A stretch of DNA of 64,000 nucleotides from Micavibrio_A sp964539025 (GTDB taxonomy: Bacteria; Pseudomonadota; Alphaproteobacteria; Micavibrionales; Micavibrionaceae): the NCBI GenBank assembly GCA_964539025.1, contig CAZIFA010000007.1, positions 94,091 to 158,090 on the forward strand, written 5' to 3'. The notes beneath the pieces are model-generated. The model was not told the DNA's origin. It worked only from the letters and a program-made list of their open reading frames with translations, and did not search any database. Below are positions 49,464 through 58,360 of the stretch, piece by piece; position 1 is the first letter of the stretch, and each line of letters starts with the position of its first letter. The position numbers were made by a program, and so were the translations under genes.

Positions 49464-50372
49464 TCAGGTTTTGTACCCGAATTCGCCAAAAAGCGGGCCT
49501 GCCGCGCGGACGATCCGCGCCTGATCTTCAGGCGATAGAACCTCCCGCCAATTGTCGCCCGGCTGCACGCCTTCGGCCCCAAAATCACCAGAACCCATGC
49601 CTGTCATGTGGTTCTTGCGCGGGGAGATTATCTTATCTATCTCCTCTTCGTCGCTTAATCCCATGAAATCCATGGCTTTTTTCGTGAATCCCTGCGGGTT
49701 TTCGCCCAGTTCTTCATATTGAATGGTTAAGAACGGCACCTTCGAAAAAGCCGATGCGGTCTTGCGAATCCGCGTGTGCGACGCCGCCCATTCCAGCGCC
49801 AGCGCCTCCGCAGTGCTCTCGGGATAGTATTTTTTCCATGCCGCCGCATATCCGCGCGGATCACGGACCAGATGAATAACCCCGCGAACCGGAAACCCCA
49901 TCGAGGCCATCACCATGACTTTCAGGGCGGATCGCTCCGCATCCAGAAAAACCTTATGCGGATACCATTCCTGACAAAAACTCAGGAACCGGTCCTGTAT
50001 CTTGAAAAACCGCTCACCCTGCTCATAGACCAGCTTCCAGCATTTCGGGCTTATCTCATTGGCCATCAGCGCGATAGCAGAATTGAGCACAGTATTGATC
50101 GCGCGATTGCCCACGATATACGGGCTCTGCGGAAGCAAGGTTCGTAGCGGATCATCTTCGCTGCTTTCTATCACCTCGCGCGCCTTGGTCCAGAACGGGC
50201 ACGCGGCATTCTCCCCGCACGAACAAATCTGCTCTTCCCCGCGCAAAGGATTGGCGGTACCTAATGATAAAGCCTTTGGATGAAGATTGATTTTGGCCGA
50301 TAACACGTTCGCGCCGTGATAGGTCGGCGCCAGAATATAATACAACGAAGCTGTGCGGGGATTGGACGCCAT
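49464..50372 (-). CDS. sulfotransferase-family protein
   Basis: 302 residues from the ATG at 50372, which has GGAAG seven bases upstream and lies four bases after the coaD stop; the frame is open 20 codons further. The family layout is seen: a 5' loop region TYHGANVLSAKINLHP, the Cys cluster CSCGENAACPFWTKAR, and the 3'-phosphate region GVIHLVRDPRGYAAAWKK, ending WREVLSPEDQARIV. The 5' PAPS loop is divergent, so PAPS use should not be assumed. Substrate unknown; possibly a surface glycan. Confidence 0.75.
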   Translation of the reverse strand: MASNPRTASLYYILAPTYHGANVLSAKINLHPKALSLGTANPLRGEEQICSCGENAACPFWTKAREVIESSEDDPLRTLLPQSPYIVGNRAINTVLNSAIALMANEISPKCWKLVYEQGERFFKIQDRFLSFCQEWYPHKVFLDAERSALKVMVMASMGFPVRGVIHLVRDPRGYAAAWKKYYPESTAEALALEWAASHTRIRKTASAFSKVPFLTIQYEELGENPQGFTKKAMDFMGLSDEEEIDKIISPRKNHMTGMGSGDFGAEGVQPGDNWREVLSPEDQARIVRAAGPLFGEFGYKT

Positions 50373-50376
50373 GGAA

Positions 50377-50877
50377 CTACTTCCGGCTGTTAAGGCGTTC
50401 CAGCGTCGCTGGCGTAACGAATTCAGACACATCGCCGCCCATCAGATGGATTTCCTTTACGAACGATGCCGACACGAACTGCCATTTATCGGACGCCATC
50501 AAGAAGACCGTTTCAATGTCGGGCGCAAGACGCGCGTTCATCCCCGTCATCTGGAATTCGTAATCAAAGTCGGACACGGCGCGCAGCCCACGGAACAGGC
50601 AATCGGCCTTCATCTCCTTGGCGAAATGGACCAGAAGATTGTCGAACACCTTCACTTCGATCTCGCAATGTTTTTCGGGCAGGTTGGCGCAATCCAGACG
50701 GACCATCTCCACCCGCTCATCGATCTCGAACAACGGGTTCTTCCTCGCATTGCCCGCGACGCCGACGATCAACCGATCGACGAGACGGCTCGCGCGTTTG
50801 ATAATATGCAGATGCCCCTTGGTGATGGGGTCGAACGTGCCGGGATAAATGCCGATGCGGGGTTTTGACGCACTCAT
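50377..50877 (-). CDS. coaD: phosphopantetheine adenylyltransferase
   Basis: Penultimate step of coenzyme A synthesis. 166 residues, full length: IGIYPGTFDPITKGHLHIIKRA carries the nucleotidyltransferase T/HxGH-type motif (TKGH), and the C-terminal ETVFLMASDKWQFVSASFVKEI is the family block. It follows gyrA in gene order (as in other alphaproteobacteria), with three other genes between here. Confidence 0.95.
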   Translation of the reverse strand: MSASKPRIGIYPGTFDPITKGHLHIIKRASRLVDRLIVGVAGNARKNPLFEIDERVEMVRLDCANLPEKHCEIEVKVFDNLLVHFAKEMKADCLFRGLRAVSDFDYEFQMTGMNARLAPDIETVFLMASDKWQFVSASFVKEIHLMGGDVSEFVTPATLERLNSRK

Positions 50878-50935
50878 GCGCGAAGCCTAATTGATAAGCC
50901 CATGAATCACAAGGGGTTGCACCGCTTTTGAACTA

Positions 50936-51325
50936 CTAGAGCCCAAGAGCCATGGCGTTATTTGTAATGGCAACAACTTCGTTGGGTTGCAACCATCCTG
51001 CGTTGCTACCCCAGCCAATGCCCTCTTTTAAAAGCCGCTCTGCTTGTTCGCCTGTGCATCCTTGCGCCAGCAACAAAGCTCTTCCGTTGGTATCGCAGTT
51101 TTCACCAAAGATAACGATTTCAAAAGTACCTTCGGGATTGTTGGCATTTCCTTTGGCGCAATGGGTCTGAGGCTCGCCGTCCAGATCAAAGCTTTGCGCG
51201 ATCGATACGATAAGGCCGTTGGGGCACTTTATCTCGGCATGTCTGGACCCTTGCGAAAAACGATGGGGGTTCTCTTCAGCCCAGTCTTTAAAATGTCCTT
51301 TAAGTTCATCAAAATTATTAAACAT
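50936..51325 (-). CDS. hypothetical protein (129 residues)
   Basis: Starts at MFNNFDELKGHFKDW, where AAAGGAG lies six bases upstream; an in-frame ATG seven codons earlier overlaps that site. Contains CPNGLIVSIAQSFDLDGEP, THCAKGN, a strand-rich TFEIVIFGE and an amphipathic QGCTGEQAERLLKEGIGWG. Three Cys, no signal peptide or membrane segment. I recognise no family. Small cytoplasmic protein of unknown role. Confidence 0.65.
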   Translation of the reverse strand: MFNNFDELKGHFKDWAEENPHRFSQGSRHAEIKCPNGLIVSIAQSFDLDGEPQTHCAKGNANNPEGTFEIVIFGENCDTNGRALLLAQGCTGEQAERLLKEGIGWGSNAGWLQPNEVVAITNNAMALGL

Positions 51326-51413
51326 CGCATTCTCCTTTGAAAGCACGATGACGATATCACGACATAGAATTATGCCAATCGTAAAGTTATTTAAATTTTA
51401 AATTATGGAAAAA

Positions 51414-52151
51414 TTAGCCGTAAAAAATACCGTGGCGCGGCGTGCCTGTGATGGCATACATCAATCGGCCTTCGGTAGGCGCTACGGGCCAGTCTCTGTG
51501 ATAATTATCTTCGGCAACCTTGAACATGACGCGCCCCGGCGCAAAAGAAACGCCGCTAATCTCATCGAGGTCCGTCTGTTCTTTGAACTGGGCCTGAAGA
51601 CCGCCGCCATTGAAAGCATGATACACGACGATCTTGCCTTCTGCATGCCTATCATTGCGCCACCGTCTTACAGGTTCCGCATCGGCAGAATGGTACCTCA
51701 TCAAAAGCCGCATTGGTTTTTTCGGATCTAATACGACAGACCCAAAATCCAGACTAATATTGATCTCGTCTTTCAGGAAATCCACGGCCTTGCTATCAAT
51801 CGTTGTCAGGTCAATATCTTTGCGTGCAGATTGTCCCAAAAGATGAACTTCGAAATTTTTAAGCAACTCGGAAGACGTCTTTGCTTTCTGGAGCGTATAA
51901 AAACCGTCTTCAACATTGTTCCACACACTCATCAATCTTTTCACCGATGGCGGTAACCTTTTGGTGGATGACGGTTCCAGAACCGAAACGACGCTCGTGT
52001 CCCGGGAACGGATATTGCCAAAAAATTCTTTGTTCGCCGTATAGCCCTGCGATGGCGCGATCATGATATCGCGACCTGCCCCGCCGTCACGTCCATAGGA
52101 CATATAGCCATCTTCTGCCGTGTTATGAATCAATGCCATGACCGGGACCAT
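51414..52151 (-). CDS. hypothetical protein (245 residues)
   Basis: No recognised family. No signal peptide or transmembrane segment; strongly charged (KKPMRLLMRYHSADAEPVRRWRNDRH), with a helical stretch NNVEDGFYTLQKAKTSSELLKNF. No ribosome site before the first ATG; a second ATG four codons later is equally weak. Composition resembles neighbours. It sits downstream of the diguanylate cyclase on the same strand (54-base gap), possibly co-transcribed. Confidence 0.6.
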   Translation of the reverse strand: MVPVMALIHNTAEDGYMSYGRDGGAGRDIMIAPSQGYTANKEFFGNIRSRDTSVVSVLEPSSTKRLPPSVKRLMSVWNNVEDGFYTLQKAKTSSELLKNFEVHLLGQSARKDIDLTTIDSKAVDFLKDEINISLDFGSVVLDPKKPMRLLMRYHSADAEPVRRWRNDRHAEGKIVVYHAFNGGGLQAQFKEQTDLDEISGVSFAPGRVMFKVAEDNYHRDWPVAPTEGRLMYAITGTPRHGIFYG

Positions 52152-52205
52152 AACACAACATTATGGAATATGAGAAGAATTATTTATATTAATTAAATCA
52201 ATTAT

Positions 52206-53027
52206 TTAACCAATATCCGGGTTGTAAACAGCCACCCGATCCCGTCCCTCATGCTTGGCCTTATAAAGGGCCAGATCGGCATGATGGAGCAGTTCCTCAG
52301 ACGCCTGCCCGTGATCGGGATACATGCACACGCCGATGGAAACGGTGACATTGATCGTCTGTTTTTGGAACGTCACCGCCATCTTGTGCGTCGCCTCACA
52401 AATTTCCTCGGCGCGTTTTTGTGCCAGCGTCACATCGGCATCGGGCAGGACGAGGACAAATTCTTCCCCACCCAGACGACAAGCAATATCTTCTTTCCTG
52501 ATTTTCTGTGACAGAAGTTTTGCAAACGCGATCAGCACAGCATCGCCCGCGTCATGACCATGCGTGTCGTTGACCTTTTTGAAATGGTCGATATCCATGA
52601 TCAGGACAGAAAGCTTCTTTGTATGGCGCTGCGCCCGCGCAAGCTCGCGCGTCATCGTCTCTTCCAGATAACGACGGTTGAATAACTGCGTCAGCGGATC
52701 TCTGGTCGATTGTTCATTGAGCGCCTTTTGCAGTTGCAAATTGCTCAGCGCCGTCGCCAATAAAATCACCAGACAGGTCAGGAAACCAAGACCGGCGGCA
52801 ATCGTCGTGATGGCCGTGGAACTTTCCACGGCGCGGCGGCTCTGTTCAAACACGTGCTTTTCCGCATCCGCCACATGAATAGCAACGGAATCATAGGCAC
52901 GCTCCATGCGCGCCATCTGGTTGTTTACTTCAATGAAATTGGAACAGATGGAAATGCCGATCGAGCAGAGCAGCAATATCGCCACAAAAAACCCGATAAG
53001 TATCCGCGTTTTGTACGCCAAGGTCAT
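52206..53027 (-). CDS. membrane diguanylate cyclase (GGDEF)
   Basis: Predicted to make cyclic di-GMP. 273 residues: two transmembrane helices (about 8-28 and 74-94) flank a short periplasmic loop with no recognised sensor fold; then the GGDEF domain with the active-site LGGEEF and the inhibitory I-site RKED five residues before it (RKEDIACRLGGEEF), so product inhibition is likely. The conserved RDPLTQLFNRRYL start is present. Downstream of gyrA with a 23-base gap on the same strand. Confidence 0.92.
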   Translation of the reverse strand: MTLAYKTRILIGFFVAILLLCSIGISICSNFIEVNNQMARMERAYDSVAIHVADAEKHVFEQSRRAVESSTAITTIAAGLGFLTCLVILLATALSNLQLQKALNEQSTRDPLTQLFNRRYLEETMTRELARAQRHTKKLSVLIMDIDHFKKVNDTHGHDAGDAVLIAFAKLLSQKIRKEDIACRLGGEEFVLVLPDADVTLAQKRAEEICEATHKMAVTFQKQTINVTVSIGVCMYPDHGQASEELLHHADLALYKAKHEGRDRVAVYNPDIG

Positions 53028-53050
53028 GCGAGGGTAAATCCTTTGCCCCG

Positions 53051-55786
53051 TTATTCGTTTGCTGGCGCGGCTCCCTCATCAGCATCGACTGCCGGAATGT
53101 CGGCCTCATCATCGCCTTCTTCCTCGATCAGCCAAGCCACGGAAACGACTTTCTCGCCTTCCGCGACCTTGAACAAGGTCACGCCCTGCGCCGAACGTCC
53201 CGTAAACCGGACGCCGCCGATGGGCATGCGGATCATCTGACCCTGGTTGGAAATCAGCATGACCTGATGCGAATCCGTTACCGGGAACGTGGCCACGACT
53301 TCGCCGCCGTTTTTCTTGGTCAGCGACATGTTGGTGATGCCCTGCCCGCCGCGTCCCGTCAGACGGTATTCATACGCCGATGTGCGCTTGCCGAAACCGC
53401 CGTTGGTGGCCGTGAGGACGAACTGCTCTCTCGATTGCAATTCCTTGAACCGCTCGGGCGACAGTGTGATATTCGCTGCACCTTCTTCGGTCTCCATGCC
53501 CTCTTCGTCCGCGCCGCGCAATTTGGAAGCGGCCTTCAGATATGCCGCACGCTCATCCGGCGTTGCTTCGATATGTTTGAGAACCGACATGGAAATAACT
53601 TCATCGTCACCGGATAGTTTGATCCCGCGCACGCCCGTCGAAGTACGGCCCGCAAACACGCGGATATCCTCAACGGCAAAACGGATCGCCTTGCCAAGCC
53701 TGCTGGCCAGCATGATGTCTTCATCCGCCGCACAGATTTTCACGGAAACCAGCTTCTCGCCTTCTTCCAGCTTCATCGCGATCAAACCGTTGGAACGGAT
53801 GCTCTGGAAGTCCGTTAGTTTGTTACGACGAACCGATCCGTGAGATGTTGCGAACATGATGTCCAGCTTGCTCCAAACCTCTTCATTCTCCGGCACGCGC
53901 AAGTAAACGGAAACATTCTCGCCTTCTTGCAATGGCATCAAATTGACCAATGCCTTGCCGCGCGAAGTCGGTGTCGCCAGCGGCAACTGCCAGACTTTTA
54001 ACTTGTGCGCGATCCCACGATTGGTGAAGAAGATAATCGGCGTGTGCGTCGAAGCCACGAACATATCGGAAACGAAATCTTCGTCTTTGAGCGACGTGCC
54101 CGAACGACCCTTGCCGCCGCGCTTTTGTGCGCGATAGGTGTCGAGCGGTACGCGCTTGACATATCCGGAATGCGAAATGGTCACGACCATATCTTCGCGC
54201 TGGATCAACTCTTCGATATCCATCTCGAATTCGGAATCGACCAATTCCGTGCGGCGCGGCGTGTTGAACTTCGTCTTGATCTCAATCAACTCATTACGTA
54301 AGACATCGAGCATCTTCTCGCGACTTGCAAGAATAGACAGATATTCAGCAATCGCATCGGTAATCTCTTTTAATTCATCACCGATCTTATCGCGCTCAAG
54401 CCCCGTCAAACGGTGCAGACGCAAATCCAGAATGGCTTTCACCTGTCCTTCGGACATCTGGTATGTCCCGGCATCGTCCAGCGGATATTCCGGATCGTCA
54501 ATCAACTGGATCAACGGCGCGACATCGTGCGCTGGCCAGCGCCTGCCGAGCAGGCTTTCTTTCGCGTCCTGCGGCGTCTTGGCATTGCGGATCAATGAGA
54601 TCACTTCATCTATATTGGCGACGGCAATGGCAAGCCCGGCCAAGATATGCGCGCGTTCCCGCGCCTTGCCGAGTTCGAAGATCGTCCGGCGGGTAACGAC
54701 TTCCTCGCGGAATTTCACGAACGCCTGAATAAAATCTTTCAAAACCATCAGGCGCGGACGTCCATGGTCCAGCGCCACGAGGTTGCAACCGAACGATGTT
54801 TGCAACGAGGTTGCCTTGAAAAGCTGGTTGAGCACGACATCGCCCACCGCGCCTTTTTTCAATTCAATGACAATGCGTGTGCCGTCTCTATCGGATTCAT
54901 CGCGGATCTCGGAAATATCTTCGACGATCTTCTCACGCGCGACTTCGCCAAGGCGCTGCAGAAGATTGCCCTTGTTCACCTGATACGGAATTTCATGAAC
55001 GATAATCGCCTCGCGTCCGCCCGAAATATCTTCGAACGATGTTTTTGATCTGATAACAACCGAACCGTTGCCTGTGTGGTACGCGCTGCGGATTCCCATA
55101 CGGCCCAGAATCTGTGCGCCCGTCGGGAAGTCCGGTCCGGGGATGATGTTGTTCAACTCTTCAATCGAAATCTCGTTATTGTCTACATACGCCAGGCATG
55201 CATCGACCACTTCGCCCAGATTGTGCGGCGGAATGTTTGTCGCCATACCGACCGCGATGCCGCCCGCGCCATTGACGAGCAGGTTCGGAATACGCGCCGG
55301 AAGCACGTCCGGCTCTTTCAACGATTCATCATAGTTGGCATGAAAATCGACCGTGTCTTTGTCGATGTCATCGAGCATCGTTTCCGACGCCTTGTTCAAA
55401 CGCGCTTCGGTATAACGGTCTGCCGCCGGGGGATCCCCGTCCATCGAACCGAAGTTTCCCTGCCCGTCGATCAACGGCAGGCGCAACGAAAAATCCTGCG
55501 CCATGCGAACTAGGGCATCGTAAATCGCAAGGTTGCCGTGCGGGTGATATTTACCCATGACATCCCCGACGATACGCGCGCATTTCCGGTAAGCCTTGTC
55601 GGAAGTAAATCCGCCCTCTTTCATGCCGAACAAAATGCGTCTGTGCACGGGCTTCAATCCATCGCGCAAATCGGGCAATGCGCGGCTCACGATCACGCTC
55701 ATCGCGTAATCGAGATACGATTGCTTCATCTCGTCTTCGATGGTGACGGTCGGCTGCGCGGGGTCTTTGATGGCGGTTTCGGACAT
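53051..55786 (-). CDS. gyrA: DNA gyrase subunit A
   Basis: Breakage-reunion subunit of gyrase. 911 residues from MSETAIKDPA; GTAGAGAAA precedes this ATG, and the open frame beyond it is repeat DNA. Catalytic Tyr125 is in AADRYTEARL. The C-terminal wrapping domain has the GyrA box QKRGGKG, so this is GyrA rather than ParC. Oddity: the quinolone-determining region reads HPHGNLAIYD, with Asn85 and Leu86 at the positions equivalent to E. coli Asp82 and Ser83. The codons are AAC and CTT. Confidence 0.96.
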   Translation of the reverse strand: MSETAIKDPAQPTVTIEDEMKQSYLDYAMSVIVSRALPDLRDGLKPVHRRILFGMKEGGFTSDKAYRKCARIVGDVMGKYHPHGNLAIYDALVRMAQDFSLRLPLIDGQGNFGSMDGDPPAADRYTEARLNKASETMLDDIDKDTVDFHANYDESLKEPDVLPARIPNLLVNGAGGIAVGMATNIPPHNLGEVVDACLAYVDNNEISIEELNNIIPGPDFPTGAQILGRMGIRSAYHTGNGSVVIRSKTSFEDISGGREAIIVHEIPYQVNKGNLLQRLGEVAREKIVEDISEIRDESDRDGTRIVIELKKGAVGDVVLNQLFKATSLQTSFGCNLVALDHGRPRLMVLKDFIQAFVKFREEVVTRRTIFELGKARERAHILAGLAIAVANIDEVISLIRNAKTPQDAKESLLGRRWPAHDVAPLIQLIDDPEYPLDDAGTYQMSEGQVKAILDLRLHRLTGLERDKIGDELKEITDAIAEYLSILASREKMLDVLRNELIEIKTKFNTPRRTELVDSEFEMDIEELIQREDMVVTISHSGYVKRVPLDTYRAQKRGGKGRSGTSLKDEDFVSDMFVASTHTPIIFFTNRGIAHKLKVWQLPLATPTSRGKALVNLMPLQEGENVSVYLRVPENEEVWSKLDIMFATSHGSVRRNKLTDFQSIRSNGLIAMKLEEGEKLVSVKICAADEDIMLASRLGKAIRFAVEDIRVFAGRTSTGVRGIKLSGDDEVISMSVLKHIEATPDERAAYLKAASKLRGADEEGMETEEGAANITLSPERFKELQSREQFVLTATNGGFGKRTSAYEYRLTGRGGQGITNMSLTKKNGGEVVATFPVTDSHQVMLISNQGQMIRMPIGGVRFTGRSAQGVTLFKVAEGEKVVSVAWLIEEEGDDEADIPAVDADEGAAPANE

Positions 55787-55806
55787 TTTCTCTACACTTT
55801 TCACGA

Positions 55807-55879
55807 TGTCATTCAAAGGGGCAACGCCCCGAAGAATCTCAACAAACAATGAGATCCTTCGCTATCGCTCAGGATGACA
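55807..55879. repeat. dispersed palindrome, family B, copy 4
   Basis: TGTCATTCAAAGGGG...GAATCTC...GAGATCC...CGCTCAGGATGACA, upstream of gyrA. It keeps an upstream open frame that falsely extends gyrA. Between here and 56040 I see only a hairpin CTCTCTCC-GATG-AGGAGAGAG (55992-56014), a fragment resembling family C. Confidence 0.65.
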
Positions 55880-56040
55880 GGATTGACTAGGTTTTTTGTA
55901 GCAAAATCAGGCCCTGGACACAAGGAAATCCCAAGGTTTTATAAGGCTTTTTTGGCTTTTTTAACGGGCAATTTCTGGGGATAATTTCTGCCTCTCTCCG
56001 ATGAGGAGAGAGTTTTAAAAAGAATAGTGATGGTTATCAT

Positions 56041-56189
56041 TTAGGACGTGCGGTTAATTGAAGCAGAACGTGCCGAAAATGGCGGTTTTCGAGAACCGGA
56101 GCGCAGCGTACATTTTGGTACGTGAGCACCGGAAGCGCAGAAAAACGCTATTTGCAGGCCGTTCGGCGATAATTGACCGCACGTCCTAA
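56041..56189. repeat. 149-bp long palindromic element, family D
   Basis: Ends are 19-base inverted repeats, TTAGGACGTGCGGTYAATT, with one mismatch; the interior is partly self-complementary and contains GTACATTTTGGTAC. The right end supplies the TAG stop of the DUF2059 gene. No coding capacity; MITE-like. Confidence 0.75.
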
Positions 56190-56650
56190 GGCGTCATGCC
56201 CGTCTTGAGGTCGAGCATCGCTTTGTCGAGCATCTGCGTCATGATAGGGCGCAAGGACAACTCATAATCCTGCATCTTGGCGGACGTCGAACGGCCTGCA
56301 TCAGACCCATAAAACGCGATCATCGCCTTCAACTCATCTTCGGTGAATGTTTCGGCCATCGCCTTGATAGAGGCTTCCTCGACCTGATCGAATTGAATAC
56401 TCTTTCTCATCGCGGCCTTGATCTGCGCCTGTTTTTCTTCGGGATACTCACGCGCCACGGCCTGAATCGCGGTTTCGATCCGCGTGCGGATCGGCCAAAT
56501 TTCATGCATCTTTTGCGCCAACGCCAGACGCGTAACCGCATCTTCCGGCGCGACGACGGACGCTGCGGGAACCGGCGTTCCATCGGCTTCTTGGGCATAT
56601 GTTGGAGCGGACAGGAAAAGGACAAACGCAATAAGGGGAATATGTTTCAT
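56186..56650 (-). CDS. exported DUF2059-family protein
   Basis: 154 residues. Signal peptide MKHIPLIAFVLFLSAPTYA. The C-terminal domain has TEDELKAMIAFYGSDAGRSTSAKM, the DUF2059 signature, of unknown function. The stop codon lies in the end of the family D palindrome at 56041-56189, so the last residues may have been altered by that insertion. Alone between gyrA and ssb on the same strand. Confidence 0.8.
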   Translation of the reverse strand: MKHIPLIAFVLFLSAPTYAQEADGTPVPAASVVAPEDAVTRLALAQKMHEIWPIRTRIETAIQAVAREYPEEKQAQIKAAMRKSIQFDQVEEASIKAMAETFTEDELKAMIAFYGSDAGRSTSAKMQDYELSLRPIMTQMLDKAMLDLKTGMTP

Positions 56651-56712
56651 GTGTCTATTCTACCCTCATGCCGTTCTATCCGCAAATTCTAGTTGTCTCA
56701 AATCCCCCTCCT

Positions 56713-56822
56713 TGTCACCCCCGCGAAGGCGGGGGTCCAGTCAACAAAAACGTGCGCAGCAAAGCTGCGCCCATTCTGGATCCCCGATGTTATTGCCCGC
56801 TACGCGGGCCTCGGGGATGACA
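56713..56822. repeat. dispersed composite palindrome, family A, copy 4
   Basis: TGTCACCCCCGCGAAGGCGG GGGTCC ... GCGCAGCAAAGCTGCGC ... GGATCCCCGATG ... TCGGGGATGACA. Orientation is inverted relative to the copy at 46714. Sits between DUF2059 and ssb. Confidence 0.75.
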
Positions 56823-56834
56823 AAATAAGTAGGC

Positions 56835-57335
56835 CTAAAACGGAATTTCGTCTTCCATCTCATCGACCGGCGCGCGGGATTTACCGCCGCCAGAACCGCC
56901 CGAAGATTTGGGCTGGGCGAAACCTTCGCTGTAATCCGACTGGCCGGAAGAAGCAAAGCCGCCCGAAGATGCGCCGCCCGATCCTTTGGAATCCAGCATC
57001 GTGATTTCGCCGCGGAACGCTTTCAGCACGACTTCCGTCGTGTATTTGTCGTTGCCGTCTTTATCGGTCCATTTGCGGGTTTCAAGCTGGCCCTCGACAT
57101 AAAGCTTCGAGCCTTTCTTGATGTAATTCTCGATCACGTTGACGAGGTTCTGGTTGAACACGACGATACGGTGCCATTCGGTTTTTTCCTTGCGCTCGCC
57201 GGAAACTTTGTCTTTCCAGCTTTCGGATGTCGCAAGCGACAGGTTCGCAACGCGATCGCCCGATTGCATCGTTTTGATTTCGGGGTCGTTGCCCACATTG
57301 CCGACAAGAATGACTTTATTGATGGAACCAGCCAC
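56835..57335 (-). CDS. ssb: single-stranded DNA-binding protein
   Basis: 166 residues. OB-fold N-terminus (MAGSINKVILVGNVGNDPEI, TEWHRIVVFNQNLVNVIENYIKKGSKLYVEGQLETRKW), glycine/serine-rich linker, and the acidic partner-binding tip ending DEIPF. Upstream of gyrA and divergent from uvrA, the usual alphaproteobacterial arrangement; here GST, an ABC transporter and a CysQ-like gene intervene before uvrA. Confidence 0.95.
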   Translation of the reverse strand: MAGSINKVILVGNVGNDPEIKTMQSGDRVANLSLATSESWKDKVSGERKEKTEWHRIVVFNQNLVNVIENYIKKGSKLYVEGQLETRKWTDKDGNDKYTTEVVLKAFRGEITMLDSKGSGGASSGGFASSGQSDYSEGFAQPKSSGGSGGGKSRAPVDEMEDEIPF

Positions 57336-57432
57336 GAGAATACCCCTTTGTTGAATTGAATGGGGCCACTATAGGAACGAACAAGGCCACTCGTCAACAG
57401 GCGGCCTTGCTCTTATCCCCTTATGATTATGG

Positions 57433-58059
57433 TTAAGCCGCGGCTTTATATTCAATCTTCTCCGCCGTCAGGGCTTTTTGATAGCTTGGGCGTGCGGAGA
57501 TGTTTTTCAAAATCGCCTTGGTCTTCGCACCGAATTTATACGCCGCCGGATTCCAGTTGGCGATCGTCGTCATCAGGAAATCTGCCGCCGTAGGCTCGCT
57601 GCCACAAAGATAAGTACTACCGGATTTTTCCAGTTCGCCTTCTACGTAATCCCACAATGTTTGAATTTGCGAACGTGCCGCTTTCAACGCTTCTTCTTGC
57701 GCGGCCTGCGCGACATTCGCGCCGATCCAGAACGTGCGTCCATAGGCAGGGTGCAGCGTCGCGTTACAAAACATCAGCCATTGCAAAGCCAGCGCACGCT
57801 CGCGTCCGCTTTTGGGCATAAGCTTGCCTTCTTTTTCGCAAAGATACGTGATGATAGCGGCGCCTTCGATCATCGGCTTACCGTCTTCGATCATACACGG
57901 TACGTTCCCGCGCGGATTGATCTTCAGATATTCGGGAGATTTAAGACCGGTCGGACCCTGCTCCATGATGTTGATTTTCGGGTTCAGCCCCAACTCGTTC
58001 ATGATCGCGTGAACGGCCATAGAGCAGCTTCCTGCCTTCGTATAAAGTTCATAAGCCAT
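57433..58059 (-). CDS. glutathione S-transferase
   Basis: 208 residues. N-terminal thioredoxin-like domain (YELYTKAGSCSMAVHAIMNELGL; the NPRGNVPCM block), with Cys10 or Ser11 at the usual activation position; C-terminal helical domain contains GSEPTAADFLMTTIANWNP, the GST N-capping motif. Beta/theta-like. Substrate unknown. A ribosome site AGGAGA lies before the ATG. Confidence 0.9.
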   Translation of the reverse strand: MAYELYTKAGSCSMAVHAIMNELGLNPKINIMEQGPTGLKSPEYLKINPRGNVPCMIEDGKPMIEGAAIITYLCEKEGKLMPKSGRERALALQWLMFCNATLHPAYGRTFWIGANVAQAAQEEALKAARSQIQTLWDYVEGELEKSGSTYLCGSEPTAADFLMTTIANWNPAAYKFGAKTKAILKNISARPSYQKALTAEKIEYKAAA

Positions 58060-58173
58060 AATAATTTCTCTCCTATTTAAGGTTTGCTGGCATTCAATTT
58101 AGGCCTGTTTGGACATTATCAAGGCCCTCACTACCCAAAATTTTCTCACACGTCATCATGACACCCTACCATC

Positions 58174-58258
58174 GTCATTCCGAACCCTTTAGGGTGAGGA
58201 ATCTTTGGACTGGTGGATAAATCGAAGATCCCTCCGCGCTACGCGCGTTCGGGATGAC
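58174..58258. repeat. dispersed palindrome, family B, copy 5
   Basis: CGTCATTCCGAACCC...GAGGAATC...GAAGATCC...CGTTCGGGATGACG; divergent member in the GST-ABC transporter gap. Otherwise 58060-58360 contains only this and the family E repeat. Confidence 0.6.
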
Positions 58259-58272
58259 GAGGCCGTTTTATA

Positions 58273-58304
58273 ATTTCTCTGTGTCTCTGTGCCTCCGTGG
58301 TTAA
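58273..58304. repeat. CTCTGTG repeat, family E, copy 2
   Basis: ATTTCTCTGTGTCTCTGTGC then CTCCGTGGTTAA, close relative of 22567-22612. Confidence 0.6.
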
Positions 58305-58360
58305 ATATTAATGGCTCAAACCCTTGTTTGTTATTACGGAACATGTAATTAACTGCTTCC

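Noticed and set aside
55787..55849. N-terminal extension of gyrA by 21 residues
   Set aside because: The extension is encoded by a family B repeat; the internal ATG at 55786 has a better ribosome site and a normal GyrA N-terminus.
56041..56189. Insertion sequence or prophage remnant
   Set aside because: No transposase, integrase or phage gene is found anywhere in the window; the element is too short to encode one.
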